Assembly: GCA_022729735.1 (NCBI GenBank)
Contig: DZAY01000013.1
Location: 1-61,643 of the forward strand
Direction of reading: 5' to 3'
Source: Helicobacter cetorum
GTDB taxonomy: Bacteria > Campylobacterota > Campylobacteria > Campylobacterales > DZAY01
DNA: 61,643 nucleotides
The notes beneath the pieces are model-generated. The model searched no databases. It was not told the origin of the DNA and saw only the letters and a list, made by a program, of their open reading frames with translations. Below, one piece after another: positions 46,439 to 56,163 of this stretch. Each line of letters starts with the position of its first letter. The first letter of the stretch is position 1. The position numbers and the translations under genes are program-made.

Positions 46439-48748
46439 TTAACTCCATTTTTTATTTCTAAAACTAAATGCTTTGCCATTATTTTTTAATGCTTCAATTT
46501 TATTAAATGCAATATATTTATCATAATTTAGACTATTTATTGTATTAAAAATATGAATATACTCATTTCTTAAATTTGTCATAAATATACCTGTATCATC
46601 ACTTCCAACAACAACAACTATTTTTGGGTCATCATCTTTTATAAGTCCAAGCCATCTAATTATGTGATGTTCTTGATAATTTTTATAAAAGCTAATTCTA
46701 ACATTACTTGTTGGAAGTGTCTCTATTGCAATATTTTTTTTGATTAACATTTCAAGCATACAGTTTTGAAACTTTCTTAATTTAGTTTCATCAAATAGTT
46801 CAAATGGTTCTATCTCTATAAATTTATTATAATTTTCAATATATTGGCTTTCATGATACATTTCAAAAAGTTCAAATATTTTATAATCATCTTTTTGTAT
46901 TTTTTGAATATTTTCCAACTCTATATTTTCAAAATCTTCAAAAATACTCGGTTCTCTCCAATTAAAAGCTATAAATGGGTCATATTTTCTAATTTTCCAA
47001 GAGTTTATTATTTGATAAATTGTATATGATTGAGTTGTATTATATACTTGTTTAAAATATTTTTCTATTTCAAACTGAACTCTTCCAAGCAATTCATACA
47101 TAATCTCATTTTCGATAAGTAAATTATAGATAAATATCAAATTATCTAACCATTCACCAATTTTTATAGTTAATTTATGATTATAAAGTCTCTGTTTCCA
47201 TAAAGATGGTTCAATTCCCAAAGCAGTAGCATGTCCTATTCTATTGCCAGAACTCATATCCAAAAATTCAACAGCTTCATAAACCATTCTCATTCCAGAT
47301 ATTAAATGAATAAAATCTTCTCCAGCATGATATGTAAAATTTTTATATCCCAAAAATGCAAGTTTTCTAAAAATTGGTGAAAAAGCTTCAGGAGATGCAT
47401 GAAGTTCATTTGAAGCTACATCAAATCCTACGATTAAATTTTTATATTTATCATTAACTTTCATACTTTGAAGTAATATTTCTAAAGTTTTTCTATTTTT
47501 TAATCTCAATTTTAAATCTCTAAATGTGATTATATTTTTTGGTTTTCGTTTATCTTGCTCTTTTATAAAATGTGGAACAAGTTTTAATTCAAACTCTTTT
47601 TCTAATTTTTTATCATAACCTTTTGAAATTGCCCTCAATAACTTTACCGATTTTATGAAGTTGTTTTTTGGTGCAAATCTTCCTTCCAAAACTGATAAAG
47701 AGTTTTTATACATTCCTTGAAGTTGATAATATCTACTTTTATATTGCTCTTCTGTAAGTTCTCTCAACTCATTTATTGTTATTTTTTGAAATTGGTCAAA
47801 TCCAACTTGCTCTTTTTGTTGAACTAAAAGTTTATGAAATAGAGCATAAATAAGCAGATAGTAGTGAAAAATATATGCAAAATAGCTACTATTACTATTT
47901 TGAAGATACTCAAAACTTCTGATAAAAAATAGTGCTTCATACTCTATTTTTGATTTAAAATTTACATTTTCTATCAAGCTAATTGGATGATTTGAAGATG
48001 AATAATATATCGTTTTTGATATATCAAAACTATTTTCACTAAAATCATCTTCATTTTCATCTTTACAATAAATTATCAATAACATTTTATCTCTTATTTG
48101 AGAAGCAATTTTTAGTAATCTATATAAATCCTCTTGTTTAAACTCTCCAATTTGTAGATACTGCTCTTCAACACTATCAGCTTTTTTAGATTTTTGTATA
48201 TAAGAGTAAAATTTTGAAGGTTTTAATAGTGCATCTTGCCAAACGATATAAGGCTCTGTTGCTCCATTTAAGTGCATATGCATCTCATTTAATCCATCTT
48301 TTTCTATCATATAATCAAGTTGTGGCTCAAATGTAGAGGCAAGAGCAGTTTTTGCAAATATATTTTGAATTAAATCTATTTGATTTACTCTAAATGATTG
48401 AGTTGATTTTTTAAATATCGAATATGAGAGTATGAGAAGTGGAGAAACTCTCAAAATTATATTTTGCCATTTCTCAAACTCACTATTTTGGATATAAATC
48501 TCATCACCTCTAAAAATAGTCATTTTTGAAATCTCTTCAAGAGTATCAAAAATAATCTCATTTAAACTTTTATCATTTATAAAATCAGCAATAGCATTTT
48601 TATAAATATAATCAGGTTGAAAAGTATCTCTTTTATGAGTTTCTAAAAATAGCAAACGATTATATTTAATATTATTAAATTCATTTTCAAAATACTCTTC
48701 AAGTATATCTTGAGAACTCAAAAATAGTTCAGATAGAAGGGTTTTCAT
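46439..48748 (-). CDS. rdrB: RADAR system adenosine-deaminase-fold protein RdrB
   Basis: The 769-residue protein carries every adenosine-deaminase metal and catalytic motif, spread over a much larger chain than housekeeping ADA (~340). These are H157-x-H159 in NEMHMHLNG, H474-AGE-D in TYHAGED (catalytic E477), H506 in RIGHATALG, the E-x-x-PTSN segment (676-682), and metal D717 in GSDDTGIF. A ~300-residue insertion lies between HxH and HAGE. Size, insert and pairing with a ~770-residue ATPase match RdrB of RADAR, which forms large shells with RdrA and deaminates adenosine nucleotides or RNA during phage infection. The start overlaps the rdrA stop by 4 nt. Confidence 0.85.
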   Translation of the reverse strand: MKTLLSELFLSSQDILEEYFENEFNNIKYNRLLFLETHKRDTFQPDYIYKNAIADFINDKSLNEIIFDTLEEISKMTIFRGDEIYIQNSEFEKWQNIILRVSPLLILSYSIFKKSTQSFRVNQIDLIQNIFAKTALASTFEPQLDYMIEKDGLNEMHMHLNGATEPYIVWQDALLKPSKFYSYIQKSKKADSVEEQYLQIGEFKQEDLYRLLKIASQIRDKMLLIIYCKDENEDDFSENSFDISKTIYYSSSNHPISLIENVNFKSKIEYEALFFIRSFEYLQNSNSSYFAYIFHYYLLIYALFHKLLVQQKEQVGFDQFQKITINELRELTEEQYKSRYYQLQGMYKNSLSVLEGRFAPKNNFIKSVKLLRAISKGYDKKLEKEFELKLVPHFIKEQDKRKPKNIITFRDLKLRLKNRKTLEILLQSMKVNDKYKNLIVGFDVASNELHASPEAFSPIFRKLAFLGYKNFTYHAGEDFIHLISGMRMVYEAVEFLDMSSGNRIGHATALGIEPSLWKQRLYNHKLTIKIGEWLDNLIFIYNLLIENEIMYELLGRVQFEIEKYFKQVYNTTQSYTIYQIINSWKIRKYDPFIAFNWREPSIFEDFENIELENIQKIQKDDYKIFELFEMYHESQYIENYNKFIEIEPFELFDETKLRKFQNCMLEMLIKKNIAIETLPTSNVRISFYKNYQEHHIIRWLGLIKDDDPKIVVVVGSDDTGIFMTNLRNEYIHIFNTINSLNYDKYIAFNKIEALKNNGKAFSFRNKKWS

Positions 48749-51057
48749 TTAGTTTTATTATCTTTGTCTAAGATTAATGTAATATTTTCGAAATCTTTAA
48801 AGTATTTAAATCTACTATTTTCTATTTCAAACAATGGACATTTTTCAATAATATTTTCATTATAATCTTTTTTACTTCGACTGTTTTTATAATTTCTAAG
48901 AATATCAAAAATTGAAATTTGAATATCTTCAACTACTCCTTCAAAATTGGTAGATTTTTTAATCTCTATATTAAAAGAATATAAAAATCCAACAATAAAC
49001 ATCTCTATAACTTCATAATAGTTATTAAATTTTGAATTTTGTATATCTAAATATATGAATTTTAATCTCCTCCAAATTGCTGATAATACAAAAGCTGATA
49101 ATTTTGGAAAAGCTTCGCTTCTCCACTCAAGTAAATCTTTAATTAAATCTTCGTCACTTTCAATTAAATCTTTGTCATTTTTAAGTTTTTCATTATTAAA
49201 AGTAATATCATTCATATTAATTATATTGTTCTTTTTATACTCTTGAAATGAATGTATTTCCTTTGGCAATATAGTAAATGAAGAATATAATATATCACTC
49301 AAAAATCCTAATAGATTAAAAAATGACAGTATATATTTTTTACCATTTGAAGTAGAAACACTACTTAATAGAATTGATATATTTTGACATTCATAAACTT
49401 TAGGCAAATTATCATTTGAAACTACTATTCCACCGAATATAATTGGATTATTATTATTTTTATCTGATACAGTCAGAAGCCGTTGAGCTATTTTTAATGT
49501 TTCTCCATCACTATCAAGACCAATATGATTAATGAAATCTTCTAATTCATCAGCTGTTTTATTTTCTATATTATTATATTTTTCAATAACAAAACCAACT
49601 TTTATAAAATATGTGAGATAGTATTTTGATTTAATACTCTCATTTAATAAAACACTTAGATAAAATAGTGTGATATTTGTATCACTATTTTTAAAATTTG
49701 GAATTAATTTTAAATGATTATCTGTTGTCATATTTTCTCTCAATAAATAGATTGATAGATAGTTAAACAACATATTTTTATCAATAATTTCTAATAGATT
49801 TGAATTTTTTAAAGTTTTATTAAGAGTAGTAAAAAATGTATTCCTAATAGATGCAACAAACTCTAACGATACACTATATTTATCATAAGCTTGTAAAATT
49901 TGTAAAATTGACCTAAGAGGTTGAGATAGTAAAATATTTTTAAAATTTTTAATGTAATGTATAGATGTTATTATTATATTTGCAAATTTACTAGCAGAAA
50001 ATCCTATGCTTTTAGCACTATCTGAAATATTATTTATTTTTAAATTTCCCATACTTTCAATACACATTTTATACAAAAACTCATTTAAAGATATTTCTTC
50101 ACTCTTAGTATTTATTAAAATAATTTCAAATTTATTTGTTTCATGAGAATACAAATTAAACAACTCCAATAATGTTTTAAGATTTATCCTATTTTCAGGC
50201 TTTAAAACTTTTGTGAGATATTGCTCTTCAAGATGTTCTACTTGAGATATATATTTCTCTTTGTTATGCTGAAATTCATACTCTTTTAGAGTTTTGTTTG
50301 GGTCTATCTTTTCCCATTGAAGCTGTCTTACAATAGTGCTATAAAGCTCTATATCTCCAAGCAATACAACTATAAGTTTTTTTGAAGTTAAATATTTTCT
50401 AAGAGTTTCTAAAATTATTCTACCCTCTTTTAGAGATGTATCAATATCATCTAATATTATACAAAATGCTTTTTTTTCTAAAATTTTTAAACTTTCATCT
50501 ATATATTTATGAAAATTCTCTTCTAATTTGTAGCCATGTTTTGAATTTGATAATCCTTGTTCTAATACAAGCTCTGGTGAATCCCACAACTCTTGATTTA
50601 AATGATTTGTCCCAACACCATCTAACATATTAATCCCATTTGCAAGGTTTTTAAGACTCTCTTTCCAACATTTACAAATATCTGATTTACTATTTTTTTG
50701 TTCTTTTTGTTTTTTTTCTACTTTATCTTTAATATGTGTAACAATATTTAAAAATATATGCTCTTTTGACTCTATCAATGTTGGGTCGATAATAGGAAGA
50801 GTGCAAATTTCAGGTGTAAAAACTTCTTTTACACTTAATATAAATGATGTTTTACCATAACCTCTTTTACCTTGAATTAAAATAGTATTATGAAACCTCT
50901 CAAACTCTTGCTCATTTTTACTATCATCAATTTTTTTAATAAAATTTTTAACTTTTTCTATAAACTTATCTCTTGCATCTATTTGAATAAAATTTACATC
51001 ATTAAAACTTTTCGTATCTGTATCATTTAAATCTATGATAATATTTTTCTCTTCCAT
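48745..51057 (-). CDS. rdrA: RADAR system ATPase RdrA
   Basis: The 770-residue protein has an early P-loop GKRGYGKT (residues 63-70), Walker B CIILDDIDTS (199-208) and a sensor-like strand VVLLGDIELYS (230-240), then LTKVLKPENRINL (281-293), as in KAP/AAA+-type RdrA proteins. The remaining ~480 residues are helical with no further motif I can name. RdrA rings assemble with RdrB and are needed for defence. It lies 3 nt downstream of a radical SAM gene, with no room for its own promoter. It is slightly shorter than the E. coli protein (about 900). Confidence 0.83.
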   Translation of the reverse strand: MEEKNIIIDLNDTDTKSFNDVNFIQIDARDKFIEKVKNFIKKIDDSKNEQEFERFHNTILIQGKRGYGKTSFILSVKEVFTPEICTLPIIDPTLIESKEHIFLNIVTHIKDKVEKKQKEQKNSKSDICKCWKESLKNLANGINMLDGVGTNHLNQELWDSPELVLEQGLSNSKHGYKLEENFHKYIDESLKILEKKAFCIILDDIDTSLKEGRIILETLRKYLTSKKLIVVLLGDIELYSTIVRQLQWEKIDPNKTLKEYEFQHNKEKYISQVEHLEEQYLTKVLKPENRINLKTLLELFNLYSHETNKFEIILINTKSEEISLNEFLYKMCIESMGNLKINNISDSAKSIGFSASKFANIIITSIHYIKNFKNILLSQPLRSILQILQAYDKYSVSLEFVASIRNTFFTTLNKTLKNSNLLEIIDKNMLFNYLSIYLLRENMTTDNHLKLIPNFKNSDTNITLFYLSVLLNESIKSKYYLTYFIKVGFVIEKYNNIENKTADELEDFINHIGLDSDGETLKIAQRLLTVSDKNNNNPIIFGGIVVSNDNLPKVYECQNISILLSSVSTSNGKKYILSFFNLLGFLSDILYSSFTILPKEIHSFQEYKKNNIINMNDITFNNEKLKNDKDLIESDEDLIKDLLEWRSEAFPKLSAFVLSAIWRRLKFIYLDIQNSKFNNYYEVIEMFIVGFLYSFNIEIKKSTNFEGVVEDIQISIFDILRNYKNSRSKKDYNENIIEKCPLFEIENSRFKYFKDFENITLILDKDNKTK

Positions 51058-51060
51058 TAT

Positions 51061-52029
51061 CTACTCCAAATTTTCAATTTTATGCACACATAACATTCCA
51101 CAAGGTTGGCACTCTTTTTGTTCTATCTTTTTTATAATATCCAAAGCTTTTTGACTATTTAGTAATTTATCCAAATCGCCATCAAAAGCAGTTATATTTC
51201 CCATATTTAATAAATCTATCATCTCTAAGCAAGGAAATATATCTCCATTTGGGTTCATAACTAAACTCTCTTTTCCCATATTGCAAATAAATGGTTGATT
51301 TTTACCTTGATAAATAGTTTTTGCTCTTTTCCATTTTATATCTCTATCACTTCGATTTAAAAATCCTACACTATTTAAAACTTTTTCTATATAGTTTAAA
51401 TCACTATTACTAAATTTCAGACTATCCAAAACTGTGCCATTATTATTCAAAAATGCACTCTCTCTTGCAAATTCAAAATAGTAAGAAACCCCATTGTGAT
51501 TACAAAAATCTAAAAACCACTCCAAATCATTAATATTTTGTTTATAGATTGTAAAAACAAATCTCAAATTATCTGTAATAGTTTTTAGTAGTTCTAAAGT
51601 TTCTAAAACTTTATCAAATCCGTTTTTAACAAGTCTAACTTTCTTATAATTTTCTCTATTTCCATCAAGTGAAATATCAATTCTAAATTTTGATTTATCT
51701 ACATATTTTAAACATTCACTAACAACTTCAAAATGTTTTTTTGGATACCAACCACTAATATTTGTATGGATAAAAGCATCTTTTTTATATTTTGAAATTA
51801 GTTTAACTGCTTCTATATATTTAGATGATAGCTGAACTTCTCCACCAGTTAGTTGAATATAGTTTGCATTTTCAAGAGCTTTTGATTGTAAAACTTTTTC
51901 AAACAAAGATATATCTATCTCTTGTTTGAAAAGCTCATTTTTATCAAGCTTCCAAATACCACAATTCACACATTCTCCAGGACAATAAAGAGATACCATA
52001 TATTGAAAATCTTTTATATTATAAATCAC
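51061..52029 (-). CDS. Radical SAM/SPASM-like enzyme, tandem copy 2
   Basis: The 322-residue protein has the cluster motif C16-x3-C20-x2-C23 (YCPGECVNC), the GGE-type motif TGGEVQLS, and C-terminal auxiliary-cluster cysteines, including C307-x2-C310-x3-C314 (CQPCGMLC) and CNMG...PCLE. Such SPASM/twitch enzymes modify peptides, sugars or other small molecules; the substrate is unknown. The start is GTG, overlapping the stop of copy 1 by 4 nt. It ends 3 nt before rdrA. Confidence 0.8.
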   Translation of the reverse strand: MIYNIKDFQYMVSLYCPGECVNCGIWKLDKNELFKQEIDISLFEKVLQSKALENANYIQLTGGEVQLSSKYIEAVKLISKYKKDAFIHTNISGWYPKKHFEVVSECLKYVDKSKFRIDISLDGNRENYKKVRLVKNGFDKVLETLELLKTITDNLRFVFTIYKQNINDLEWFLDFCNHNGVSYYFEFARESAFLNNNGTVLDSLKFSNSDLNYIEKVLNSVGFLNRSDRDIKWKRAKTIYQGKNQPFICNMGKESLVMNPNGDIFPCLEMIDLLNMGNITAFDGDLDKLLNSQKALDIIKKIEQKECQPCGMLCVHKIENLE

Positions 52030-52994
52030 TTTATATCCATTGGAAATTCCATTTTATGAGCGCATAACATTCCACACGGTTGGCATTTCTTATCTTCTAT
52101 ATATTTTATTACATCAAGAGCTTTTTGACTATTTAATAACTTATCCAAATCACCATCAAAATCTTTTATATTTCCCATTAATAACTCTTCTAACAGTTCA
52201 TTACAAGGATATATATTTCCATAAGGGTCAATTACAAATGTCTCTTTTCCCATTAAACAGTTAAAATAAGGAATTTTATTTTCATAAACACTTTTTGCCC
52301 AAAGCCACTCTCTCAATTTTTGTTTATTTGAAAACCAATTAATGCTATTTAATTTTTCATCAATCCACTCTATTTCAGAGCTATTGAAATAGTTAGATTT
52401 TGAGCTACTTTTGATATAATTTATACTTTCTCGTGGATAGCCTATATAATATCCTATGCCTATCTCTTTTGCAAGATTTACAATAAAGTCTATATCTTTA
52501 TATGTATCTTTATACAAAACCATCACAAATCTAATACTAATATCTAACTCTTTAAGTAATTTTGCACTCTCTATTGCTTTATCAAATCCATCTTTTACAA
52601 GTCTAACTTTTTTATAATTTTCTCTACTTCCATCAAGCGAAATATCAACTCTAAATTTAGATTTATCTATATATTTTAAACACTCTTTTGTAACTTCAAA
52701 ATGTTTTTTTGGATACCAACCACTGATATTTGTATGGATAAAAGCATCTTTTTTATATTTTGTAATTAATTTTACTACATCAACATATTTTGGAGAGAGT
52801 TGCGATTCTCCAGCAGTTAGATTAAAGTAATTAGTATTTGTTAAAACTTTACTTTGTAATATTTTTTCAAAAATTTCTAAATCTATCTCATTTTTTGTTA
52901 TCTCTTTTTTGTCATATTTCCAAATAGAACAATTTAGACACTCTCCAGGGCAATAGAGAGAAACCATATAGTGAATATCATCTATTTTATACAT
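52026..52994 (-). CDS. Radical SAM/SPASM-like enzyme, tandem copy 1
   Basis: Paralogue of the next gene, same length, with C15-x3-C19-x2-C22 (YCPGECLNC), TAGESQLS in place of the other copy's TGGEVQLS, and the C-terminal CQPCGMLC. The two copies share near-identical stretches such as FIHTNISGWYPKKHFEV and VDISLDGSRENYKKVRLV, so duplication is fairly recent or kept alike by conversion. It overlaps the start of the methyltransferase gene upstream by 8 nt. The two enzymes might form a heteromer or act on related substrates (inference). Confidence 0.8.
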   Translation of the reverse strand: MYKIDDIHYMVSLYCPGECLNCSIWKYDKKEITKNEIDLEIFEKILQSKVLTNTNYFNLTAGESQLSPKYVDVVKLITKYKKDAFIHTNISGWYPKKHFEVTKECLKYIDKSKFRVDISLDGSRENYKKVRLVKDGFDKAIESAKLLKELDISIRFVMVLYKDTYKDIDFIVNLAKEIGIGYYIGYPRESINYIKSSSKSNYFNSSEIEWIDEKLNSINWFSNKQKLREWLWAKSVYENKIPYFNCLMGKETFVIDPYGNIYPCNELLEELLMGNIKDFDGDLDKLLNSQKALDVIKYIEDKKCQPCGMLCAHKMEFPMDIK

Positions 52995-53997
52995 CTTTTT
53001 TTCTACCTACTACACCAATTCCACCTTCTTGTTCTACATATTTAATAATCTCAATATTTAACTCTTTTAACCAAGATTTAATCTCATTTGATGTAAATCG
53101 TTTAGCTATTTTTGGATAAAACCAATCAAATGTAACTGCATGATTATCTTCAAAACTCATAGCTTCATTCCAAAAAGTTTTTAAAAGTTTATAATATACA
53201 AATCGTTGAAGATTATATTCCCCTTTTTGTATTTCTAAATATGGAATATCTTCAGGCACTTTTATTTTATGTTTATATAGCTCTTGTGCCAATTTTGTAA
53301 TTGGTTTAAGTGCCTCATAAGCTTCATTTGGAGGCATATCTGATACTATATTTCTAATATAGTCATCACCAAAATCTCTAATTGGAGAAGCTTTTCTATA
53401 TAAATCAAAAAATATTAATCCATTTGGTTTGACTACATTTAAAAGTGATTTTAAACCTAAAAAAGCATTTTCTGTATGTTGAAGAATAGCATGACAAATT
53501 ACAACATCAAAAGAGTTTGATTTAAATGGAGGATTTAATAAATCTGCTCTAAAAAAGTTTATATTTTTTAAATCTTTCCATCTATTTTTTGCAGAATATA
53601 TAGCAGTTGAAATATCTGTGGCATAAATCTCTTTTGCAAACTTAGCAAAAATATGCTCAACTCTACCACTTCCAATGGCAGGGTCATAAATAACTTTATC
53701 TTTTATAAGAGTTTCCAATTCACTCTCATCTAAAAGTCCAAATCTACTAAAAAATAGCTCATCCCCATATCTTTTTGAACCATCAGTATGTCCAAATTCT
53801 ACACTATTCCATTGATACCCAAAAGCATCAACCGTCTGTTTAACATCACAATCTGTTGGAATATCTAAAAAATTCCAAATAGAGTCTATTTGCTTAAACT
53901 CATATTTGCAATTTGGACATACATATATATCTTTTTCTTCTAAATCATTTAAATTCAGTTCATGATTACATTTTACACATTTAAAAATATTCAACAC
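52987..53997 (-). CDS. Class I methyltransferase with N-terminal zinc ribbon
   Basis: I place the start at GTG (product ...LNIFKCVKCNHEL), because AAAAGG is seven bases upstream and the longer frame would run back into the preceding gene. The N-terminal zinc ribbon (two Cx2C pairs, in FKCVKCN and VCPNCKYEF) is like Trm112. The SAM domain shows YDPAIGSGRVEHIF, the ATDISTA motif and FDVVICHAILQHT. The acceptor is unknown; glycan or lipid-linked sugar is likely from context. Confidence 0.8.
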   Translation of the reverse strand: MLNIFKCVKCNHELNLNDLEEKDIYVCPNCKYEFKQIDSIWNFLDIPTDCDVKQTVDAFGYQWNSVEFGHTDGSKRYGDELFFSRFGLLDESELETLIKDKVIYDPAIGSGRVEHIFAKFAKEIYATDISTAIYSAKNRWKDLKNINFFRADLLNPPFKSNSFDVVICHAILQHTENAFLGLKSLLNVVKPNGLIFFDLYRKASPIRDFGDDYIRNIVSDMPPNEAYEALKPITKLAQELYKHKIKVPEDIPYLEIQKGEYNLQRFVYYKLLKTFWNEAMSFEDNHAVTFDWFYPKIAKRFTSNEIKSWLKELNIEIIKYVEQEGGIGVVGRKKDV

Positions 53998-54028
53998 AAT
54001 AAACCTTTTTATTAATTTCAAGCATAAA

Positions 54029-55162
54029 CTATTCCAGCAAACTCCAAGGTTTAAATATTTTATTAAAACCACTTGATTTAATTTTTTCTGTTAAAATTTG
54101 AATAATTTTTCTATTTGCAGAACAAATAACAAACACTAAATCTTTATCATTGTTTATTTCATCAAAAGTTTTAACTTTTAAATCAAAAATAGTTTGATTA
54201 ACTCTTGAATTAGAGTCATCAATTAACTCTATATTTGTCAATTTATATAAACTATTTATATAACTGTAAGCCCAAATAAAGAGATTACTTGCTCCATAAA
54301 AAACAATTTTTTTACCACTATTATTCAATATATAAAGCTCTTTTGAAATACTATTTAAGCTTTCAATATAATCTTTTAATACAATATTTATATTTTCATC
54401 ACAAATTACTTCATCTGTTGTTTGGCATTTTTCTGCAAATACAAATAGATGTTTATCTAAATTGTTGTCAATATTTTTGATATTAAAGCTTGTTTTTTTC
54501 ATTAAGTTTGAAATAGATGTTGATGTAAAATAACTCACATGGTCTGGAGTAAAAAGTTCTATTTTTTGAATTAAATCTCTATATGTATTTGGAACTTCAA
54601 TAAACAGTTTTCCGTTTTCATTCAATATTTCATAAATATCTTTTAAAAATAGTTTTGGATTTTTTATATGTTCTAATACATGTCTTATAATAATAAAATC
54701 AAACTTATTTGAAAATAGCTCTTTTTTGAAAAATGAGTTTATTGTTGGAACACCGACAAATTCTAAATTTGATGGTTCAATTCCTAATATATTGATGTTT
54801 GGATAAATAGCTTTTAGGTTATATAATAAATCTCCCCTACTTGAACCTATTTCTAAAATATTTATATTTTGATTTAAATCTATATTATTAGATATAAAAT
54901 CTATTTCTAATTGATAATCTTTTTGTGGGGTTGGAAATGTAGATGCAAAATCACCTTTGATAAAATAGTTTTTATAAACTTTTTCACTCAATTCATCATA
55001 CTCTTTTGAATAGGCAGATTTTTGAAATAGAAAATTACAATCTTTACACTGTGATACTATCAAATCAATAGTTGATAAATCTTTATCAAAAATAGCAAAA
55101 GGTCTATTTTTAAAAGTGATAACATCTTTTAAACTGTTTGAGTTACATATTGGACAATTCAT
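54029..55162 (-). CDS. C-methyltransferase-type SAM enzyme, copy 2
   Basis: The 377-residue protein has an N-terminal zinc site (MNCPICNS and QCKDCNFLFQ), SAM motif ILEIGSSRGDLLYNL and a C-terminal Rossmann-like domain starting KKIVFYGASNLFIW. This three-part layout is the sugar C-methyltransferase family (TylCIII/NovU-like), though members of Campylobacterota glycan loci act on other substrates. AAGGAG precedes the ATG. It is a paralogue of the 56.2-57.3 kb gene; the two flank the protease-like pair. Confidence 0.82.
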   Translation of the reverse strand: MNCPICNSNSLKDVITFKNRPFAIFDKDLSTIDLIVSQCKDCNFLFQKSAYSKEYDELSEKVYKNYFIKGDFASTFPTPQKDYQLEIDFISNNIDLNQNINILEIGSSRGDLLYNLKAIYPNINILGIEPSNLEFVGVPTINSFFKKELFSNKFDFIIIRHVLEHIKNPKLFLKDIYEILNENGKLFIEVPNTYRDLIQKIELFTPDHVSYFTSTSISNLMKKTSFNIKNIDNNLDKHLFVFAEKCQTTDEVICDENINIVLKDYIESLNSISKELYILNNSGKKIVFYGASNLFIWAYSYINSLYKLTNIELIDDSNSRVNQTIFDLKVKTFDEINNDKDLVFVICSANRKIIQILTEKIKSSGFNKIFKPWSLLE

Positions 55163-55220
55163 TTTTTGCTCCTTAAATTATAAATTATCTTAATCTCTCT
55201 GATTTCAAATTGTGTCAATC

Positions 55221-55658
55221 TCAATTTATAATCTCAAACTTTAAATCTTCAGTTACTATCAATTGGTCTAAAATAAGTTGCCCATCATGTTCTGGATTTG
55301 TGATTAGTTGATTTGAAGCAGGATTTATCAAAAAATCCATCTGTTCTAATGGAATTTGTCCAACAAGTGCTTTGATTTTTGGATGTCTTAACTCCATAAT
55401 TTCACCTGTTGCTATTCTACCTTTTATCTCGTATTCAGCAGGTCCATAAATTCCAAGTTCAACTACATCTAAAGCCGTATTTACTTTTACTTTTCTAAGT
55501 AGTTTTAATCCAAGCTCTTTTATATAATCTATATGAAGTGACATCATAGAAGCTCCACTATCTACAATAACACTTTCTAAATAAACTTCTCTAACTTCTC
55601 TTCCAAACTCTTTATCAAAAATATTTGATATTCTAACAGATGTATTAACTTTACCCAC
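55221..55658 (-). CDS. Retropepsin-like (clan AA) aspartic protease family protein, active-site motif intact
   Basis: The 145-residue protein has the single-lobe aspartic protease motif VDSGASMMSL (D-[ST]-G-A) and the second-strand region KALVGQIPLEQMDFLINP seen in bacterial retropepsin-like proteins. These are homodimeric folds with one Asp per chain. The start is GTG with AGGAG seven bases upstream. It sits 9 nt after a paralogue. Substrate is unknown and some family members are not proteolytic. Confidence 0.72.
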   Translation of the reverse strand: MGKVNTSVRISNIFDKEFGREVREVYLESVIVDSGASMMSLHIDYIKELGLKLLRKVKVNTALDVVELGIYGPAEYEIKGRIATGEIMELRHPKIKALVGQIPLEQMDFLINPASNQLITNPEHDGQLILDQLIVTEDLKFEIIN

Positions 55659-55667
55659 AATTTACTC

Positions 55668-56126
55668 CTATTGTATAATTTCAAACTTTAAATCTTCAGT
55701 AATTATTAATTGGTCTAAAATAAGTTGTCCATCATGTTCTGGATTTGTAATCAATCTATTTGATGAAGGATTTATCAAAAAATCAAGTTGTTCTAAAGGG
55801 ATTTGTCCAACAAGTGCTTTGATTTTTGGATGTCTCAACTCCATAACATCACCTCTTGCCATTCTACCATCTATCTCATATATTACAGGTCCATAAATTC
55901 CTCGTTCTTCTATTCCACTTGCTGTATTTACTTTGGTAGTTTTTACAAAATCCAATTCCAACTCATCTATTATCTCTTTTGATAAACACATCATTGTAGC
56001 ACTACTATCAACTATTATATCTTTTAACTCAATTTGTCGAATATCACTATTTTTTTTATATCCCTCTTTAAATAAAATAACATCTCTTAAAGAGGTTATT
56101 TTTACATCTATTGTTACTTTTCCCAT
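55668..56126 (-). CDS. Retropepsin-like family protein with altered motif (DSSA)
   Basis: The 152-residue paralogue of the next gene matches it closely in the C-terminal half (VGQIPLEQLDFLINPSSN, ITNPEHDGQLILDQLI). At the active site it reads IVDSSATMMCL: the Asp is kept but the glycine of D-S-G is replaced by Ser, which would be expected to weaken or abolish activity. It may be a heterodimer partner of the intact copy. AAGGAG precedes the ATG. Confidence 0.7.
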   Translation of the reverse strand: MGKVTIDVKITSLRDVILFKEGYKKNSDIRQIELKDIIVDSSATMMCLSKEIIDELELDFVKTTKVNTASGIEERGIYGPVIYEIDGRMARGDVMELRHPKIKALVGQIPLEQLDFLINPSSNRLITNPEHDGQLILDQLIITEDLKFEIIQ

Positions 56127-56163
56127 AAATTACTCCTTAAATATTTTAATAATATAAAATAAT

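Noticed and set aside
51061-52994. Radical SAM pair as prokaryotic viperins
   Set aside because: The C-terminal CxxCxxxC and other auxiliary-cluster cysteines point to SPASM/twitch enzymes, and the N-terminal cluster motif context (YCPGECxNC) is not the viperin one I know. Not excluded without phylogeny.
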